Shown: positions 16,607-25,614, numbered from the stretch's first letter. The stretch: 59,698 bases of DNA from an uncultured Oscillospiraceae bacterium (GCA_949743955.1 CATJVQ010000024.1:1-59698), one strand, 5' to 3'. A program made the numbers and translations. Notes: generated by a model not told the origin, from the letters alone.

Positions 16607-17425
16607 TCAGCCGGCAAAGGGATGCGGATACCCGAATCCGCCGTGGCAGCGGCATGTCTCGGCCGATACGCCGGCCGCGTACCGGAGCGCCGTGCGCATA
16701 TCGCCGCTGCGGGTGAACTCGGTGAGAAAGCCGGCGATGAAGCTGTCGCCCGCGCCCATCGTGTCCACTACCTCGGTCTCGACGATTCCCTGCTCGAAGC
16801 GTTCGCCCCTGCGGGAGAAGAGAGAACCGCGCTTGCCGAGCGTCACGCCGACAATCTCTGTCCCGAGCGCGTGGCACTCGTCCATGAGGCGTTCGATATC
16901 CTCCCTCTCCATATCCGAGCCGGAGAAGAACGCGAAGCGGATGTACGGGCAGACGCGCCCGAGATACGCGCTGTCGCGGTATTCCGAGAAGTCGAACGAG
17001 ATATCGCACGTCTTCTGCATCACGGGCAGCTCGGGCTCAATGTTCGAGAAGCAGCTCGTGTGGCAGACGTCGAACCCGGCGATATACTCGAGATCCGCCG
17101 GTGTCAGGCGCAGGCGCAGGATGTGCTGCGCCGTGTTCTTCGGCCCGCTCACAAAGACACGGTCACCGTCGACAAGCTTCACCCCTGGCTGTCCGCTCGG
17201 GGCGAGCACTGTCCGGCTGCGCTCGAAGACGATCCCCTCGCGTCCGAGCGCCCATTTGAGGTGGTCGGCGTTGACATCGGAGCCGAATACGCCGATATAC
17301 GCGACCTCATCGAAGCCGTCGCGCTTGCAGCCGACAGCCACGTTCACAGCGTTTCCGCCGGGATAGAAGACTTTTTCGTCCAGATAGCAGTCTGTGACAT
17401 TGTCTCCGACAGCGATCATTTTCAT
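16607..17425 (-). CDS. frlD: PfkB-family kinase, fructoselysine 6-kinase-like
   Basis: A 272-residue ribokinase-family enzyme. The N-terminal motif is MIAVGDNVTDCYLDEKVFYP followed by GGNAVNVAV; the C-terminal ATP/anion-hole motif is VVDTMGAGDSFIAGFL, with the catalytic Asp in GAGD. Among PfkB enzymes the opening GDNVTDCY, the DFSEY segment and the DTMGAGDSFIAGFL ending most resemble FrlD, which phosphorylates fructoselysine at C6. Together with nearby FrlB-type deglycases this supports an Amadori-compound kinase, though the exact amine partner is unknown. It has its own promoter, separate from the transporter operon. Confidence 0.8.
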   Translation of the reverse strand: MKMIAVGDNVTDCYLDEKVFYPGGNAVNVAVGCKRDGFDEVAYIGVFGSDVNADHLKWALGREGIVFERSRTVLAPSGQPGVKLVDGDRVFVSGPKNTAQHILRLRLTPADLEYIAGFDVCHTSCFSNIEPELPVMQKTCDISFDFSEYRDSAYLGRVCPYIRFAFFSGSDMEREDIERLMDECHALGTEIVGVTLGKRGSLFSRRGERFEQGIVETEVVDTMGAGDSFIAGFLTEFTRSGDMRTALRYAAGVSAETCRCHGGFGYPHPFAG

Positions 17426-17451
17426 TGGGAAACACCCCTTATTATAAGTTT

Positions 17452-17480
17452 AGTATACCGATCCTTAGTGAAAAATGCAA
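17452..17480 (-). promoter_or_regulatory. Promoter of the frlD-gntR unit
   Basis: TTGCAT (17480-17475), a 17-base spacer and TATACT (17457-17452) on the minus strand, about 30 bases upstream of the frlD-like start. Confidence 0.7.
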
Positions 17481-17485
17481 GAGAC

Positions 17486-17523
17486 GCGGGGCGAAAAAAT
17501 CCCAGCCGGTTTTTTCGCCCCGC
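17486..17523 (-). terminator. Terminator of the sugar ABC transporter operon
   Basis: GCGGGGCGAAAAAA (17486-17499) and TTTTTTCGCCCCGC (17510-17523) form a perfect 14-bp stem with a ten-base loop. It ends the transporter operon and separates it from the kinase unit. Confidence 0.75.
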
Positions 17524-17583
17524 GCAGCTTCACGGACGCAACCGTTCCTTCAGAACGAACCTTCGGCAGGCGGAAGAGGAAGA

Positions 17584-18432
17584 TCAGCCCTTCACAGAAC
17601 CGGCCGCCATACCGCGGATGAAGTATTTCTGCATGAAGATAAACATGATGATGATCGGCAGCGCCGCAACGACCATCCCCGCGAGCAGGACACCCCAGTC
17701 CGTCTGCAATGCGTCGCGGAAGTTCATCAGGCCCGACGGGATGGTCTTTAACGAGTCGGAGTCGATGAAGATGATGGAGAAGAGGAATTCGTTCCACGCG
17801 TAGTACGACACGAGCACCGTGCAGGTGAGCAGAATAGGCTTGCTCATCGGCAGGAAGATGCGCCAGTATACGCCGAATGCGCTGCATCCGTCGAGCCTTG
17901 CGGACTCCTCGAGTTCCTTGGGGATGGAGAGGAAGAACGTGCGGATGAGGAGTACCGACATCGGCAGGCGGAACGCGATATACGGCAGGATCATCGCCCA
18001 GTAGGTGTTGTGGATGTGGAAAGCCTGCAGGAGCTTATACAGCGGGATAAGGCAGACCTGCGGCGAGAGCATCATGCCGCCCATGCACAGGAAGAGGAAG
18101 AAGGTGTTCCCCTTAAACTGGTAGCGGCTCAGCCCGAACGCGCACAGGGACGCAAAGGTCAGCACCCCCGCCACTGTGCTGACAGTGACGATAAAGCTGT
18201 TTTTAAAGTACCCCGCGATGCCCTTCTGCCATGCGGTGATATAGTTTTCATAGTGCCACACGGAGGGCAGGCTCCACACGGAGTCGTAGATCTCGCGGTA
18301 GGATTTAAAGGAGGACATCACGGTCCAGAACATCGGGTAAGCGATAAGGACAAAGCCGCACAGCAGCACGATAAGCCAGATGCCCTCTCCGATACCGAAA
18401 TGGCTGCGGCTGTAATTTCTGGTTTTAGCCAC
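17584..18432 (-). CDS. Carbohydrate ABC transporter permease (MalG-like)
   Basis: A 282-residue inner membrane permease with six predicted helices. The EAA loop that contacts the ATPase is EESARLDGCSAFGVYWRIFL. Family length and C-terminal VLLAGMVVAALPIIIMFIFM are typical of the MalG/UgpE group. Its start overlaps the partner permease by eight bases. No ATPase is encoded in the locus, so it probably uses a shared MsmX/MsmK-type ATPase elsewhere, as is common for CUT1 transporters in Firmicutes. Confidence 0.92.
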   Translation of the reverse strand: MAKTRNYSRSHFGIGEGIWLIVLLCGFVLIAYPMFWTVMSSFKSYREIYDSVWSLPSVWHYENYITAWQKGIAGYFKNSFIVTVSTVAGVLTFASLCAFGLSRYQFKGNTFFLFLCMGGMMLSPQVCLIPLYKLLQAFHIHNTYWAMILPYIAFRLPMSVLLIRTFFLSIPKELEESARLDGCSAFGVYWRIFLPMSKPILLTCTVLVSYYAWNEFLFSIIFIDSDSLKTIPSGLMNFRDALQTDWGVLLAGMVVAALPIIIMFIFMQKYFIRGMAAGSVKG

Positions 18433-19363
18433 GGTTTGCGGCCCCCTTCCGTTTTTTATCCTTTTTGCTCTCGGTATTATCCCCGCCGAAAGCGACTGTC
18501 TGGATGACCGAAAGCGCCGCGGTGATTAAGAAGATGAGCACAGCCACGGTGGAGGCATATCCCATGCGGTCGCGCACAAAGGCCGACTGGTACATATGTA
18601 CGGCCAGCGTCATGCTGCTCGTGCCGGGCCCGCCTCCCTTGGCGAGGATGTACGGCTCATTAAAGACGGTGAACGCACCGATGACGGTGACGATCATCGT
18701 GACAAAGAACATTTCCTGTACCTGCGGGAACGTGATGTTTAAGAAGCGCTGGATTTTGTTTGCGCCGTCGATATCGGCCGCCTCATAGAGATCCTCGGGG
18801 ATCTTTTGAATAGCCACGATGAAGAGCATCATGATATAGCCGATGCTCTGCCACTGGGACATGGCGATGACAGCGAAGATAGCGGTCTTGCTCGATCCGA
18901 GCCACTGGCGTGTGAGGGCTTCCAGGCCGATGTGCTCAAGGAAATTGTTGAGGAGGCCTATCTGCGGGTGATAGATGAAGGAGAAGAGTAAGCAGATTAC
19001 CGTCATGGAGACGAGCACCGGGAGGAAAAAGGTGGTGCGGAAGAGGGGGGAAATCCGGCGGAAGGCGTTGTCCTCCAGGGCAGAGGCCAGAATCAGACCG
19101 CCGAACACCTGAAAAATGACGGAGATAACGGCATAATAGATGTTGTTGCGGATAGCGGTTCCTACAACCTTGTCGCCGAAGAGGGTCTTATAGTTCTGCA
19201 GGCCGATGAAGGCGCGCTCCTGGGAAAAGGCGGAGAACGATTCGAAACTGAAGACGAAGTTCTGCACGAGCGGGACATATACGAATACGAGCAGCATAAG
19301 GATGCAGGGGGCGATAAAGAGCATGGGGGCTATCCAGTTGTTTCTGTGGTGCTTGCTTTTCAC
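18425..19363 (-). CDS. Carbohydrate ABC transporter permease (MalF-like)
   Basis: A 312-residue partner permease with an N-terminal helix at about 12-35 and five more helices. The EAA loop is EAADIDGANKIQRFLNITF. The KGGGPGTSSMTLAVHMYQ segment is a common CUT1 MalF-type feature. It lies 164 bases downstream of the binding-protein gene, separated by a strong hairpin, and overlaps the MalG-like gene. It works with both neighbours to import a sugar-type solute. Confidence 0.92.
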   Translation of the reverse strand: MKSKHHRNNWIAPMLFIAPCILMLLVFVYVPLVQNFVFSFESFSAFSQERAFIGLQNYKTLFGDKVVGTAIRNNIYYAVISVIFQVFGGLILASALEDNAFRRISPLFRTTFFLPVLVSMTVICLLFSFIYHPQIGLLNNFLEHIGLEALTRQWLGSSKTAIFAVIAMSQWQSIGYIMMLFIVAIQKIPEDLYEAADIDGANKIQRFLNITFPQVQEMFFVTMIVTVIGAFTVFNEPYILAKGGGPGTSSMTLAVHMYQSAFVRDRMGYASTVAVLIFLITAALSVIQTVAFGGDNTESKKDKKRKGAANRG

Positions 19364-19443
19364 TCACTTTCACTCCAATCTGTCGATGCGGCGGCCGCGG
19401 CGATACGACAGGTCCGCAAGATGCGTTATTGCGTTTTTATATA

Positions 19444-19479
19444 GTACGGCCTGCCGCGGAAAGCTGCGGCAGGCCGTAC
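19444..19479 (-). promoter_or_regulatory. Intergenic mRNA hairpin between binding protein and permeases
   Basis: GTACGGCCTGCCGC (19444-19457) pairs perfectly with GCGGCAGGCCGTAC (19466-19479). No T run follows on the minus strand, so it is more likely an mRNA-stabilising or partial attenuation hairpin that keeps the binding protein more abundant than the permeases. Confidence 0.65.
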
Positions 19480-19527
19480 CGTCAGAACCGAATTCGATTT
19501 TCCGAATGCGATCCTGCTCCAGAGGAA

Positions 19528-20931
19528 TTACTGCGGATTAGCCGCGCGCACTTCGGCCGCTACGTTCTGGACGTCGGCCATGACTTCCTCGGCCGTCATA
19601 TCGCCGATGGCGAGGGACTGGCCGCCGCGCATGAACGCGTCGCCGATGCTCGCCTCAACGGCATTGTCGTACCACGGCACGGAGGAGGTGGCGCTGAGGA
19701 TCATGTCCACAGCGCGGTTGATTTCGGGGCTGGCGCTGTTCTCGTTGACGGCGCCCTTGATGGCGCTGATTTCGCCGGCCTCTTTGGTCATCCTTTCGCC
19801 CGACTCAACGCTGAGGATGTACTTGAAGAACTTCTGGGCCTCATCGGGGTTCTGAGCCTTGTTGGAGAGCATGAACCCTTCCGGAGCGCCGGTCAGGCCG
19901 GTCTGATCGCCCTTGCCGCCGGCGATGGACGGGAAGTTGAAGAAGTCGTACTCAAAGCCGAGGGAAGCGCCGGTATCCAGGCTCGTCTCGCCGTTGATAA
20001 TGCGGATTTCTGCGAGCTGGCAGTAGATGAGCGGCACTTCGCCGGCAACAAACATATTGCGCGCGGTCTCATGGTCCAGGCCGGAGGCGGCGTCGCCCAT
20101 GTACTCGGTCAGCTTCTTGAAGATGTTTAGCGCTTCGATGTAGGCTGGATCAGTGAATTCGCCCGTGGATTTGTTCGTATCCTTCGCCATCACAGCCGGA
20201 TCGAGCAGGCGGGAGATGATGGTGCCCTCGTAGTGAGAGACAGCCCACGCGTCGGCCAGGCCCTCGATGAGAGGCGTCTCAAAGCCGGCGGCCTTGAGAG
20301 TGTCCATGGCGGCGTAGAGTTCGTCGAGCGTTTTCGGTACGGAAAGGTTGTTTGCAGAAAAGATATCTTTGTTATAGAAGAACGCTTTGCCGTCCATGCT
20401 CATGGGCAGGCCGTAAACCTTGCCGTCGAAAGTGAAGGGGCCGACCTGCGACTCGATGAAGCTGTCCTTAAACGCGGTATCGGCGGCGAGCATATCGTCG
20501 AGCGCGAGGACGTTGCCGGAGGAAACGAGGTTCTCCGCGAAGCTGCCGCTCCAGGAGCTGAACACATCCGGCACGGAGTTGCCCGAGACCAGAACGCGGA
20601 CCTTCTCCTTGTAGGAGTCGTTGAGCACGCAGTCCATCTGGATTTCGATATCCGAGTTCGCGGCCATGAAATCGTTCACATAAGCGGTGAAGATCGGGTT
20701 CTTCGGCTCGTTCGGCCAGCGGTGGAAGAAAGTGACGACTTTCTTGTCGCCCGAAGCGGCGGGAGCCGCGGCGTCCGGGGCCGGCGTGCCGGCGTCCGGG
20801 GTGGTTGCGGCAGTGTTATTGTTATCGGCTGCGGGTGCGGAGGATGATCCGCTGCCGCCGCTGCACGCGGCTGTGCCTGTGAGCAGGGCGGCAGCCAAAA
20901 GAAGGGCGCCAAATTTTCTGAACTTGGTCAT
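19528..20931 (-). CDS. Sugar ABC transporter substrate-binding lipoprotein
   Basis: A 467-residue family 1 extracellular solute-binding protein. The signal peptide ends in a lipobox LTGTAAC with Cys23 as the lipidated residue, followed by a low-complexity Ser/Ala/Thr/Pro linker to about residue 60. The KVYGLPMSMDGKAFFYNKDI segment is typical of maltose-type binding proteins. ATG 20931 starts directly before the signal peptide; in-frame ATGs further upstream give no sensible leader. Substrate is unknown, but the flanking FrlB/FrlD genes point to a sugar-amine or its oligomer. Confidence 0.9.
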   Translation of the reverse strand: MTKFRKFGALLLAAALLTGTAACSGGSGSSSAPAADNNNTAATTPDAGTPAPDAAAPAASGDKKVVTFFHRWPNEPKNPIFTAYVNDFMAANSDIEIQMDCVLNDSYKEKVRVLVSGNSVPDVFSSWSGSFAENLVSSGNVLALDDMLAADTAFKDSFIESQVGPFTFDGKVYGLPMSMDGKAFFYNKDIFSANNLSVPKTLDELYAAMDTLKAAGFETPLIEGLADAWAVSHYEGTIISRLLDPAVMAKDTNKSTGEFTDPAYIEALNIFKKLTEYMGDAASGLDHETARNMFVAGEVPLIYCQLAEIRIINGETSLDTGASLGFEYDFFNFPSIAGGKGDQTGLTGAPEGFMLSNKAQNPDEAQKFFKYILSVESGERMTKEAGEISAIKGAVNENSASPEINRAVDMILSATSSVPWYDNAVEASIGDAFMRGGQSLAIGDMTAEEVMADVQNVAAEVRAANPQ

Positions 20932-21121
20932 ACTGGAATCACTCCATTTCTTTACAGCATCTTTTTGAATTCGATCTTTGATGTATCTATACCCAAAATA
21001 ACGGGAAGATACGGCCTCCTTCCGCCTGAACTGCCGCGTTTCACCGAAAAAGAGGCCGTTTCTCCACATCATTTCTAAGTATACGATTGATATGCCTAAA
21101 GTATTTTTCTACAATCTAAGA

Positions 21122-22099
21122 TTAGTACTCCATTCTCCACATATAGCGGCGAACGGAGAGCGGGTGGCCGCGGTGATCGGCGATTTCGTCCGCATACTTG
21201 CGCAGCACGACGCCGACAACCAGCGGGCAGAAGTACCCTCTCAGATCCTCGTCGACACCGGTCATGTCGAACTGCGCAGCGTCAATGAGGGTGATGCGCT
21301 TGGAGTACTTCTGGCAGAACGCATGGGCGCGCTCGTCGAGCGGGCGGCACTCGTCAAGACCCTTGATGATGATGAAGGGGACGTCGTAGTCCGTGCACTC
21401 GAAGGGGCCGTGGAAATACTCGCCGGAGTGGATGGCGTGGGAATGGATCCACTGCATCTCCATCAGGAGGCAAATGGCGAAGGAGTAGGCCACACCGTAG
21501 TTGGCGCCGGAAGCCATGGTGTAAATCATCGGCTCGCGCTTGTAGTCCTCGCCGAACTGCTTGGCGGAGGCGGCGAACTTCTCGACATTGCGTTTAAAGA
21601 GCTCGGGCACGTTCTCAACACACTTGATGGCGCGCTCGTATTTCTCGTTGGGAGCGAGCTCGTTGAGGATATGGAAGACGAGGGAGTAGAGGGCGGCGTT
21701 ATTGTAGTCGCTCGCGTCGGACTCGTCGGACCAGTTGTAGTGGATGGGGTACTCCGCGGCGTTCCACAGCGGGGAATCGGTCAGGTGGGAGAAGCAGATA
21801 GTCGTCGCGCCTTTCGCACGGGCAACCTCGGTAGCCTTTACGGTCTCAGGCGTGTTGCCGGAATGCGAGCAGGTGATAACAACGGAATCCTCGCCCAGCG
21901 CCTTGGGAGCGCGGTGCACAAATTCGTTGGAGGAATAAACCGTGGCGGGGATATCGGTTTCACGGTCGAATATGTACTGAGCGGGATCGAACAGTGCTTT
22001 CGAGCCGCCGCAGGCCACCATATAGATGTGGTTGACATTCTTCTTGGCCTTAACGGCTTTGGCGGCTGCCATGATCTGATCAATGTGCTCCTGTTTCAT
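21122..22099 (-). CDS. SIS-domain protein, FrlB-type phosphosugar-amine deglycase
   Basis: A 325-residue protein with two SIS folds. The phosphate-binding Ser loop is ITCSHSGNTPETVKAT around residues 75-90. HSGEYFHGPFE (Glu227, His230) matches the FrlB motif SGEFRHGPLE, in the region carrying catalytic Glu/His residues in deglycases of this family. The C-terminal HPLSVRRYMWRMEY also matches FrlB endings. FrlB splits fructoselysine 6-phosphate into lysine and glucose 6-phosphate. AGGAGG precedes the ATG. It is the first gene of the left-going transporter operon. The amine released here is not known, and a related fructosamine or glucosamine-type compound is possible. Confidence 0.78.
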   Translation of the reverse strand: MKQEHIDQIMAAAKAVKAKKNVNHIYMVACGGSKALFDPAQYIFDRETDIPATVYSSNEFVHRAPKALGEDSVVITCSHSGNTPETVKATEVARAKGATTICFSHLTDSPLWNAAEYPIHYNWSDESDASDYNNAALYSLVFHILNELAPNEKYERAIKCVENVPELFKRNVEKFAASAKQFGEDYKREPMIYTMASGANYGVAYSFAICLLMEMQWIHSHAIHSGEYFHGPFECTDYDVPFIIIKGLDECRPLDERAHAFCQKYSKRITLIDAAQFDMTGVDEDLRGYFCPLVVGVVLRKYADEIADHRGHPLSVRRYMWRMEY

Positions 22100-22202
22100 G
22101 TACGTTGACCTCCTGTTAAGCGTTAATGTTTCTGCCTTCCCGCACAGAACGCGCCGAAACGGCCGCCTCAGCAGATATCAGACGATATCAAAAACCGAGG
22201 AT

Positions 22203-22240
22203 GTCCTATCTCATGCTAGGTCGTTCTATAACGTCCTATC
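22203..22240. promoter_or_regulatory. Operator-like repeats in the divergent region
   Basis: GTCCTATC occurs at 22203-22210 and again at 22233-22240, exactly 30 bases apart (about three helical turns). GCTAGGTC at 22215-22222 forms an imperfect inverted repeat with the first copy. The cluster lies just after the expected start point of the left-going SIS operon. It is a plausible binding site for the GntR or RpiR regulator. Confidence 0.4.
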
Positions 22241-22252
22241 GGGAATGTTTTT

Positions 22253-22281
22253 ATCATACTTGAATTAAAGAAAAAAATCAA
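22253..22281 (-). promoter_or_regulatory. Promoter of the left-going SIS/transporter operon
   Basis: TTGATT (22281-22276), a 17-base spacer and TATGAT (22258-22253) on the minus strand. The untranslated leader would be about 145 bases. Confidence 0.7.
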
Positions 22282-22421
22282 GAGGAAATCGACAAGTTTT
22301 TAAGGAATATGCACATTTTGTATTGGTCTATTAAGAAAACCGTTTATATTTGTGCACAATTAATAGTAAAATGAAGTATATACATACAGATTGAGCAGAA
22401 CTGTCTCTTGCATAGGGACAC

Positions 22422-22450
22422 TTGCAATCGGACAGGGAGTGTGATACACT
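22422..22450 (+). promoter_or_regulatory. Promoter of the right-going HAD-MATE-SIS-esterase operon
   Basis: TTGCAA (22422-22427), a 17-base spacer and TACACT (22445-22450), about 47 bases before the HAD gene. The rest of the 22100-22496 gap is AT-rich spacer without a gene. Confidence 0.5.
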
Positions 22451-22496
22451 TGCGGTGCTGTGTACATGCGCATTATTCTGGGAGGAATGACAGGAT

Positions 22497-23174
22497 ATGG
22501 AGGAAAAAACGATGGAAACGGATTTCAGCCGGATCCGCGGCGCAATCTTTGATATGGACGGGCTGATGTTTGATACGGAACGCCTGGTAATCCGGATGTG
22601 GGGCGAGGTCTCGAAGAAGATGGGCATCCCGATTCCGCGCGTGACGCTCGACCGCATGCGCGGGCACAACGCGCGCGACTGCGAGGTGATCTTCAACGAG
22701 GGGCTGGGCGGAAGCCTGGACTACAACGAAGGCCGCCGCGTGCTCAACGAGATACGTGAGGACTACTATGCGCGGCACGGCGTGCCGGTGAAAAAGGGCC
22801 TGCATGAGCTGCTTGCGTTCCTGCACGAGCATCATATCCGCACAGCACTGGCCACATCGACGAGCCGCCCCGCGGCACAGCGCCTGCTGCAAATGGCGGG
22901 TGTGGAGAACGACTTTGACCGGCAGATCTTCGGCGACGAGGTGGAGAACAGCAAGCCCGCGCCGGATATTTTCCTGGCGGCCGCGAAGGCGCTGGATCTG
23001 CCGCCGCAGGCGTGCATGGTGCTCGAGGATTCGTTCGCGGGTGTCCGCGCGGCGGACGCGGCGGGCTGCGTGCCGGTGATGGTGCCAGATCTCGATAAGC
23101 CCACACTGGAGATTGAAGCGCTGCTCGCGGCGAAGTGCGATTCCCTTCTCGACGTAATGGAGCTGTTGGCATGA
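22497..23174 (+). CDS. HAD-superfamily hydrolase, beta-phosphoglucomutase-like
   Basis: A 225-residue enzyme. Motif I is FDMDGLMFDTE with nucleophile Asp19 and acid/base Asp21. ALATSTSRPAAQRLL is motif II, and NSKPAPDIFLAAAKAL with MVLEDSFAGVRAADAAG gives motifs III and IV. The cap between motifs I and II is the alpha-helical type of beta-phosphoglucomutases and small-sugar phosphatases. In this operon it may remove phosphate from a sugar produced by the SIS proteins; that is inference. ATG 22497 follows GGGAGGAATGACAGG. Its stop overlaps the MATE start by ATGA. Confidence 0.85.
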   Translation: MEEKTMETDFSRIRGAIFDMDGLMFDTERLVIRMWGEVSKKMGIPIPRVTLDRMRGHNARDCEVIFNEGLGGSLDYNEGRRVLNEIREDYYARHGVPVKKGLHELLAFLHEHHIRTALATSTSRPAAQRLLQMAGVENDFDRQIFGDEVENSKPAPDIFLAAAKALDLPPQACMVLEDSFAGVRAADAAGCVPVMVPDLDKPTLEIEALLAAKCDSLLDVMELLA

Positions 23175-24544
23175 GGGGGCGTTTTCTGTGGGAGCGCCCG
23201 TTTTTAAGGACGGTCACGATGCTGACCCTCTCCCTAGCGCTGCAAAACCTGCTTACATACAGCATCAATCTGGCGGATAATCTTATGCTCGGCGCATACA
23301 GCGAGACTGCCCTCTCCGGCTCCGCGTTATGCAACCAGATCCAGTTCCTCCTGCAAATGCTTGTCTCGGGCGTGGGGGAAGGGGTTGTCGTCATCGGGGC
23401 GCAGTACTGGGGCCGGGGGGATCTTCGGCCCATTCCCGATATCATCGGCGTGGCGCTACGCTTTGCGGTGGCGGTGTCCGGGGGGCTGTTCCTCATCGTC
23501 CTCTGCTTCCCCGCGGGGGTGCTCTCGCTCCTCACGAGCGACGCCGCCGTTATCGCGGAAGGGGTCAAATACCTGCGCATCATCTGCTTTACCTACGTGA
23601 TTTTTGCCGTGACGAACATGCTTGTTGCGTCGCTACGGTCGATTGCGATTGTACGGTTGGGATATATTATCTCTGCTTCAACATTATGTATCAACATTTG
23701 CTTAAATTACTGCCTTATCTACGGTCACTTCGGCTTCCCTCGCATGGGCATCGAGGGGGCCGCTATCGCGACACTCGTCTCCCGCTGTGTTGAACTGGGG
23801 ATCGTGGTGTGGTTCCTCAAATTCCGCGAGACGAAGCTCCGCCTGACACTGCGCCGCCTCATCCGAATTGACCGATCGTTCCTGCGCGACTATGTGAAGG
23901 TTTCGCTGCCGGTGCTGCTCTCGCAGGCCCAGTGGGGGCTCGCGCAGATGGTGCAGACCGGCATCCTCGGGCATCTCGGGGCGGCGGCCATCGCGGCCAA
24001 TTCCATCGCGACGATCGTGTTCCAAATCATTTCCGTTGTCGCCTACGGGGCGGCGGGGGCGACAGGTATTCTCACCGGGCGTGCTGTCGGCGAGGGGGAT
24101 ATGGCGAGGCTCCACCGGATGGTTAACACGTTCCAGGTGCTGTTCCTCGGCATTGGGATCGTCACCGGGACGCTTATCTTCTTAGCGCGCGCACCCATCC
24201 TACGGCTTTACAACATCTCCCCCGAGTCGCACGCGCTCGCCATGCAGTTTATGGCTGTGCTCGCCGTGACATCCGTGGGCACGTCGTACCAGATGGCGTG
24301 CGACACCGGCGTGATTCGCGGCGGCGGGGACACAAAGTTCAGTATGTACATGAATTTTGTGAGCATGTGGTTCATGCTCGTGCCCGCGGCGGCGCTCTGC
24401 GCGTTCGTCTTCCGCTTCCCGCCCGTGGTTGTCTTCGCGTGCCTTAAGTCCGACCAGATCTATAAGGCGGTGCCTGTCGTCATTCGGCTGTGGAGCTATC
24501 GCTGGGTGAAGAAGGTTACACGCGGCGCGGAGGAGAGCGTTTAA
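23171..24544 (+). CDS. MATE family efflux transporter
   Basis: A 457-residue membrane protein with about 12 helices in two halves. LTYSINLADNLMLGAYSETA and VVVIGAQYWGRGD correspond to the conserved family segments. It is translationally coupled to the HAD gene and followed by a second SIS protein, so it belongs to the sugar-amine locus. A MATE exporter is an unusual partner for such genes; it could remove an amine by-product or toxic sugar compound, but the sequence does not show this. It is only moderately similar to the MATE protein at 3355. Confidence 0.88.
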   Translation: MRGRFLWERPFLRTVTMLTLSLALQNLLTYSINLADNLMLGAYSETALSGSALCNQIQFLLQMLVSGVGEGVVVIGAQYWGRGDLRPIPDIIGVALRFAVAVSGGLFLIVLCFPAGVLSLLTSDAAVIAEGVKYLRIICFTYVIFAVTNMLVASLRSIAIVRLGYIISASTLCINICLNYCLIYGHFGFPRMGIEGAAIATLVSRCVELGIVVWFLKFRETKLRLTLRRLIRIDRSFLRDYVKVSLPVLLSQAQWGLAQMVQTGILGHLGAAAIAANSIATIVFQIISVVAYGAAGATGILTGRAVGEGDMARLHRMVNTFQVLFLGIGIVTGTLIFLARAPILRLYNISPESHALAMQFMAVLAVTSVGTSYQMACDTGVIRGGGDTKFSMYMNFVSMWFMLVPAAALCAFVFRFPPVVVFACLKSDQIYKAVPVVIRLWSYRWVKKVTRGAEESV

Positions 24545-24590
24545 TACGTATGGTGTTTTTTGATAAATAATATACAAGGAGAAGAGAGCG

Positions 24591-25580
24591 ATGCTGAAAT
24601 TTGACGAAGGCAAAAAACTGGAGCTGACCGAAAAGGCGCTTGCGCTGCGCGGGCAGATCGAAGCGCTTGTGGACAGCCTGGCGGGCTGCCGGAACGTGTG
24701 GTTTATGGGCATCGGCGGGACGTATGCCTCCTCGCTCCAGGCGGAGGCGCATGTACAGGGCCGCACAGAGCTGGAGATCCGGGCGCAGGAGGCGGCGGAC
24801 TACAATACGCTCGGCAACGGGCGCATTGGGAAGGGATCGGTGGTGGTTGTCTCGTCGGTAACGGGGAACACCCCGGAGATGACAGCAGCCGTGGAGAAGG
24901 CGAAGGCGGCGGGGGCCGAGGTCATCGGCTTCATTGACGCTGCGGACGCGCCGCTGGCCAGGCTGGTCGATCACGAATTCGCGTGCCCGGGCAGCGAACA
25001 GCTCAAGTTCCTGATGACAGCGGACCGCCTCCTGTACCGCGCCGGGGACTTCGCGGACTACGATGAATTTTACCGTGAGCTGGACACGCACCTGGCAAAG
25101 GGACTCGTGGAGGCGGAGAAGCAGGCGGACGCCTTCGGCGAAGCGTTTGCCAGCGCCCATCACGACGACGCGCTGCACTATTTCGTTGGCGCGGGGACAC
25201 TCTGGGGCACGGCGTACACCACGGCGATGTGCTACTGGGAGGAGATGCACTGGAAGCGCACGAAGTCCATCCACGCGGGCGAATTCTTCCACGGTACGCT
25301 GGAGGTCATCGAGCGCGATACGCCTGTCACCCTCCTCATGGGCGAGGATGCGGCGCGTCCGCTGGCCGAGCGCGTAGCGGCGTTCCTGCCGCGCGTGTGC
25401 AGAAACGCCACGATCATCGACACAAAGGAGTACCCGCTCGAGGGTATCAGCGAGCGTTTCCGCGGCTATCTCTCGCACATCCTCATCCGCTCCGTGACGC
25501 AGCGCATCGACGCGCACATGGAGGAGGAAAACCGCCATCCGATGTCGATCCGCCGCTATTACCGCTGCATGGATTATTAA
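24591..25580 (+). CDS. SIS-domain protein, second FrlB-type deglycase
   Basis: A 329-residue protein, similar in layout to the one at 21122 but clearly diverged. The phosphosugar loop is VVSSVTGNTPEMTAAVEKAK (residues 86-105). The family motif HAGEFFHGTLE carries Glu231 and His234, and the C-terminus HPMSIRRYYRCMDY has the FrlB-type ending. AAGGAGAAGAGAG precedes the ATG. Loci with two such proteins are known for glucoselysine and fructoselysine use (GfrE/GfrF), so the pair here may split two isomers or two amines. Which substrate belongs to which protein cannot be told. Confidence 0.75.
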   Translation: MLKFDEGKKLELTEKALALRGQIEALVDSLAGCRNVWFMGIGGTYASSLQAEAHVQGRTELEIRAQEAADYNTLGNGRIGKGSVVVVSSVTGNTPEMTAAVEKAKAAGAEVIGFIDAADAPLARLVDHEFACPGSEQLKFLMTADRLLYRAGDFADYDEFYRELDTHLAKGLVEAEKQADAFGEAFASAHHDDALHYFVGAGTLWGTAYTTAMCYWEEMHWKRTKSIHAGEFFHGTLEVIERDTPVTLLMGEDAARPLAERVAAFLPRVCRNATIIDTKEYPLEGISERFRGYLSHILIRSVTQRIDAHMEEENRHPMSIRRYYRCMDY

Positions 25581-25614
25581 ACAGACTCGATAGAATGGAA
25601 ACGGAGGGAATTTC

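Noticed and set aside
16622-17803. A 393-codon plus-strand frame opposite the kinase and part of the permease gene
   Set aside because: It runs across the kinase promoter and operon terminator, and both opposite genes are clear members of known families.
21092-22108. A 338-codon open frame opposite the first SIS protein
   Set aside because: No family features, no ribosome binding site; explained by codon bias of the true minus-strand gene.
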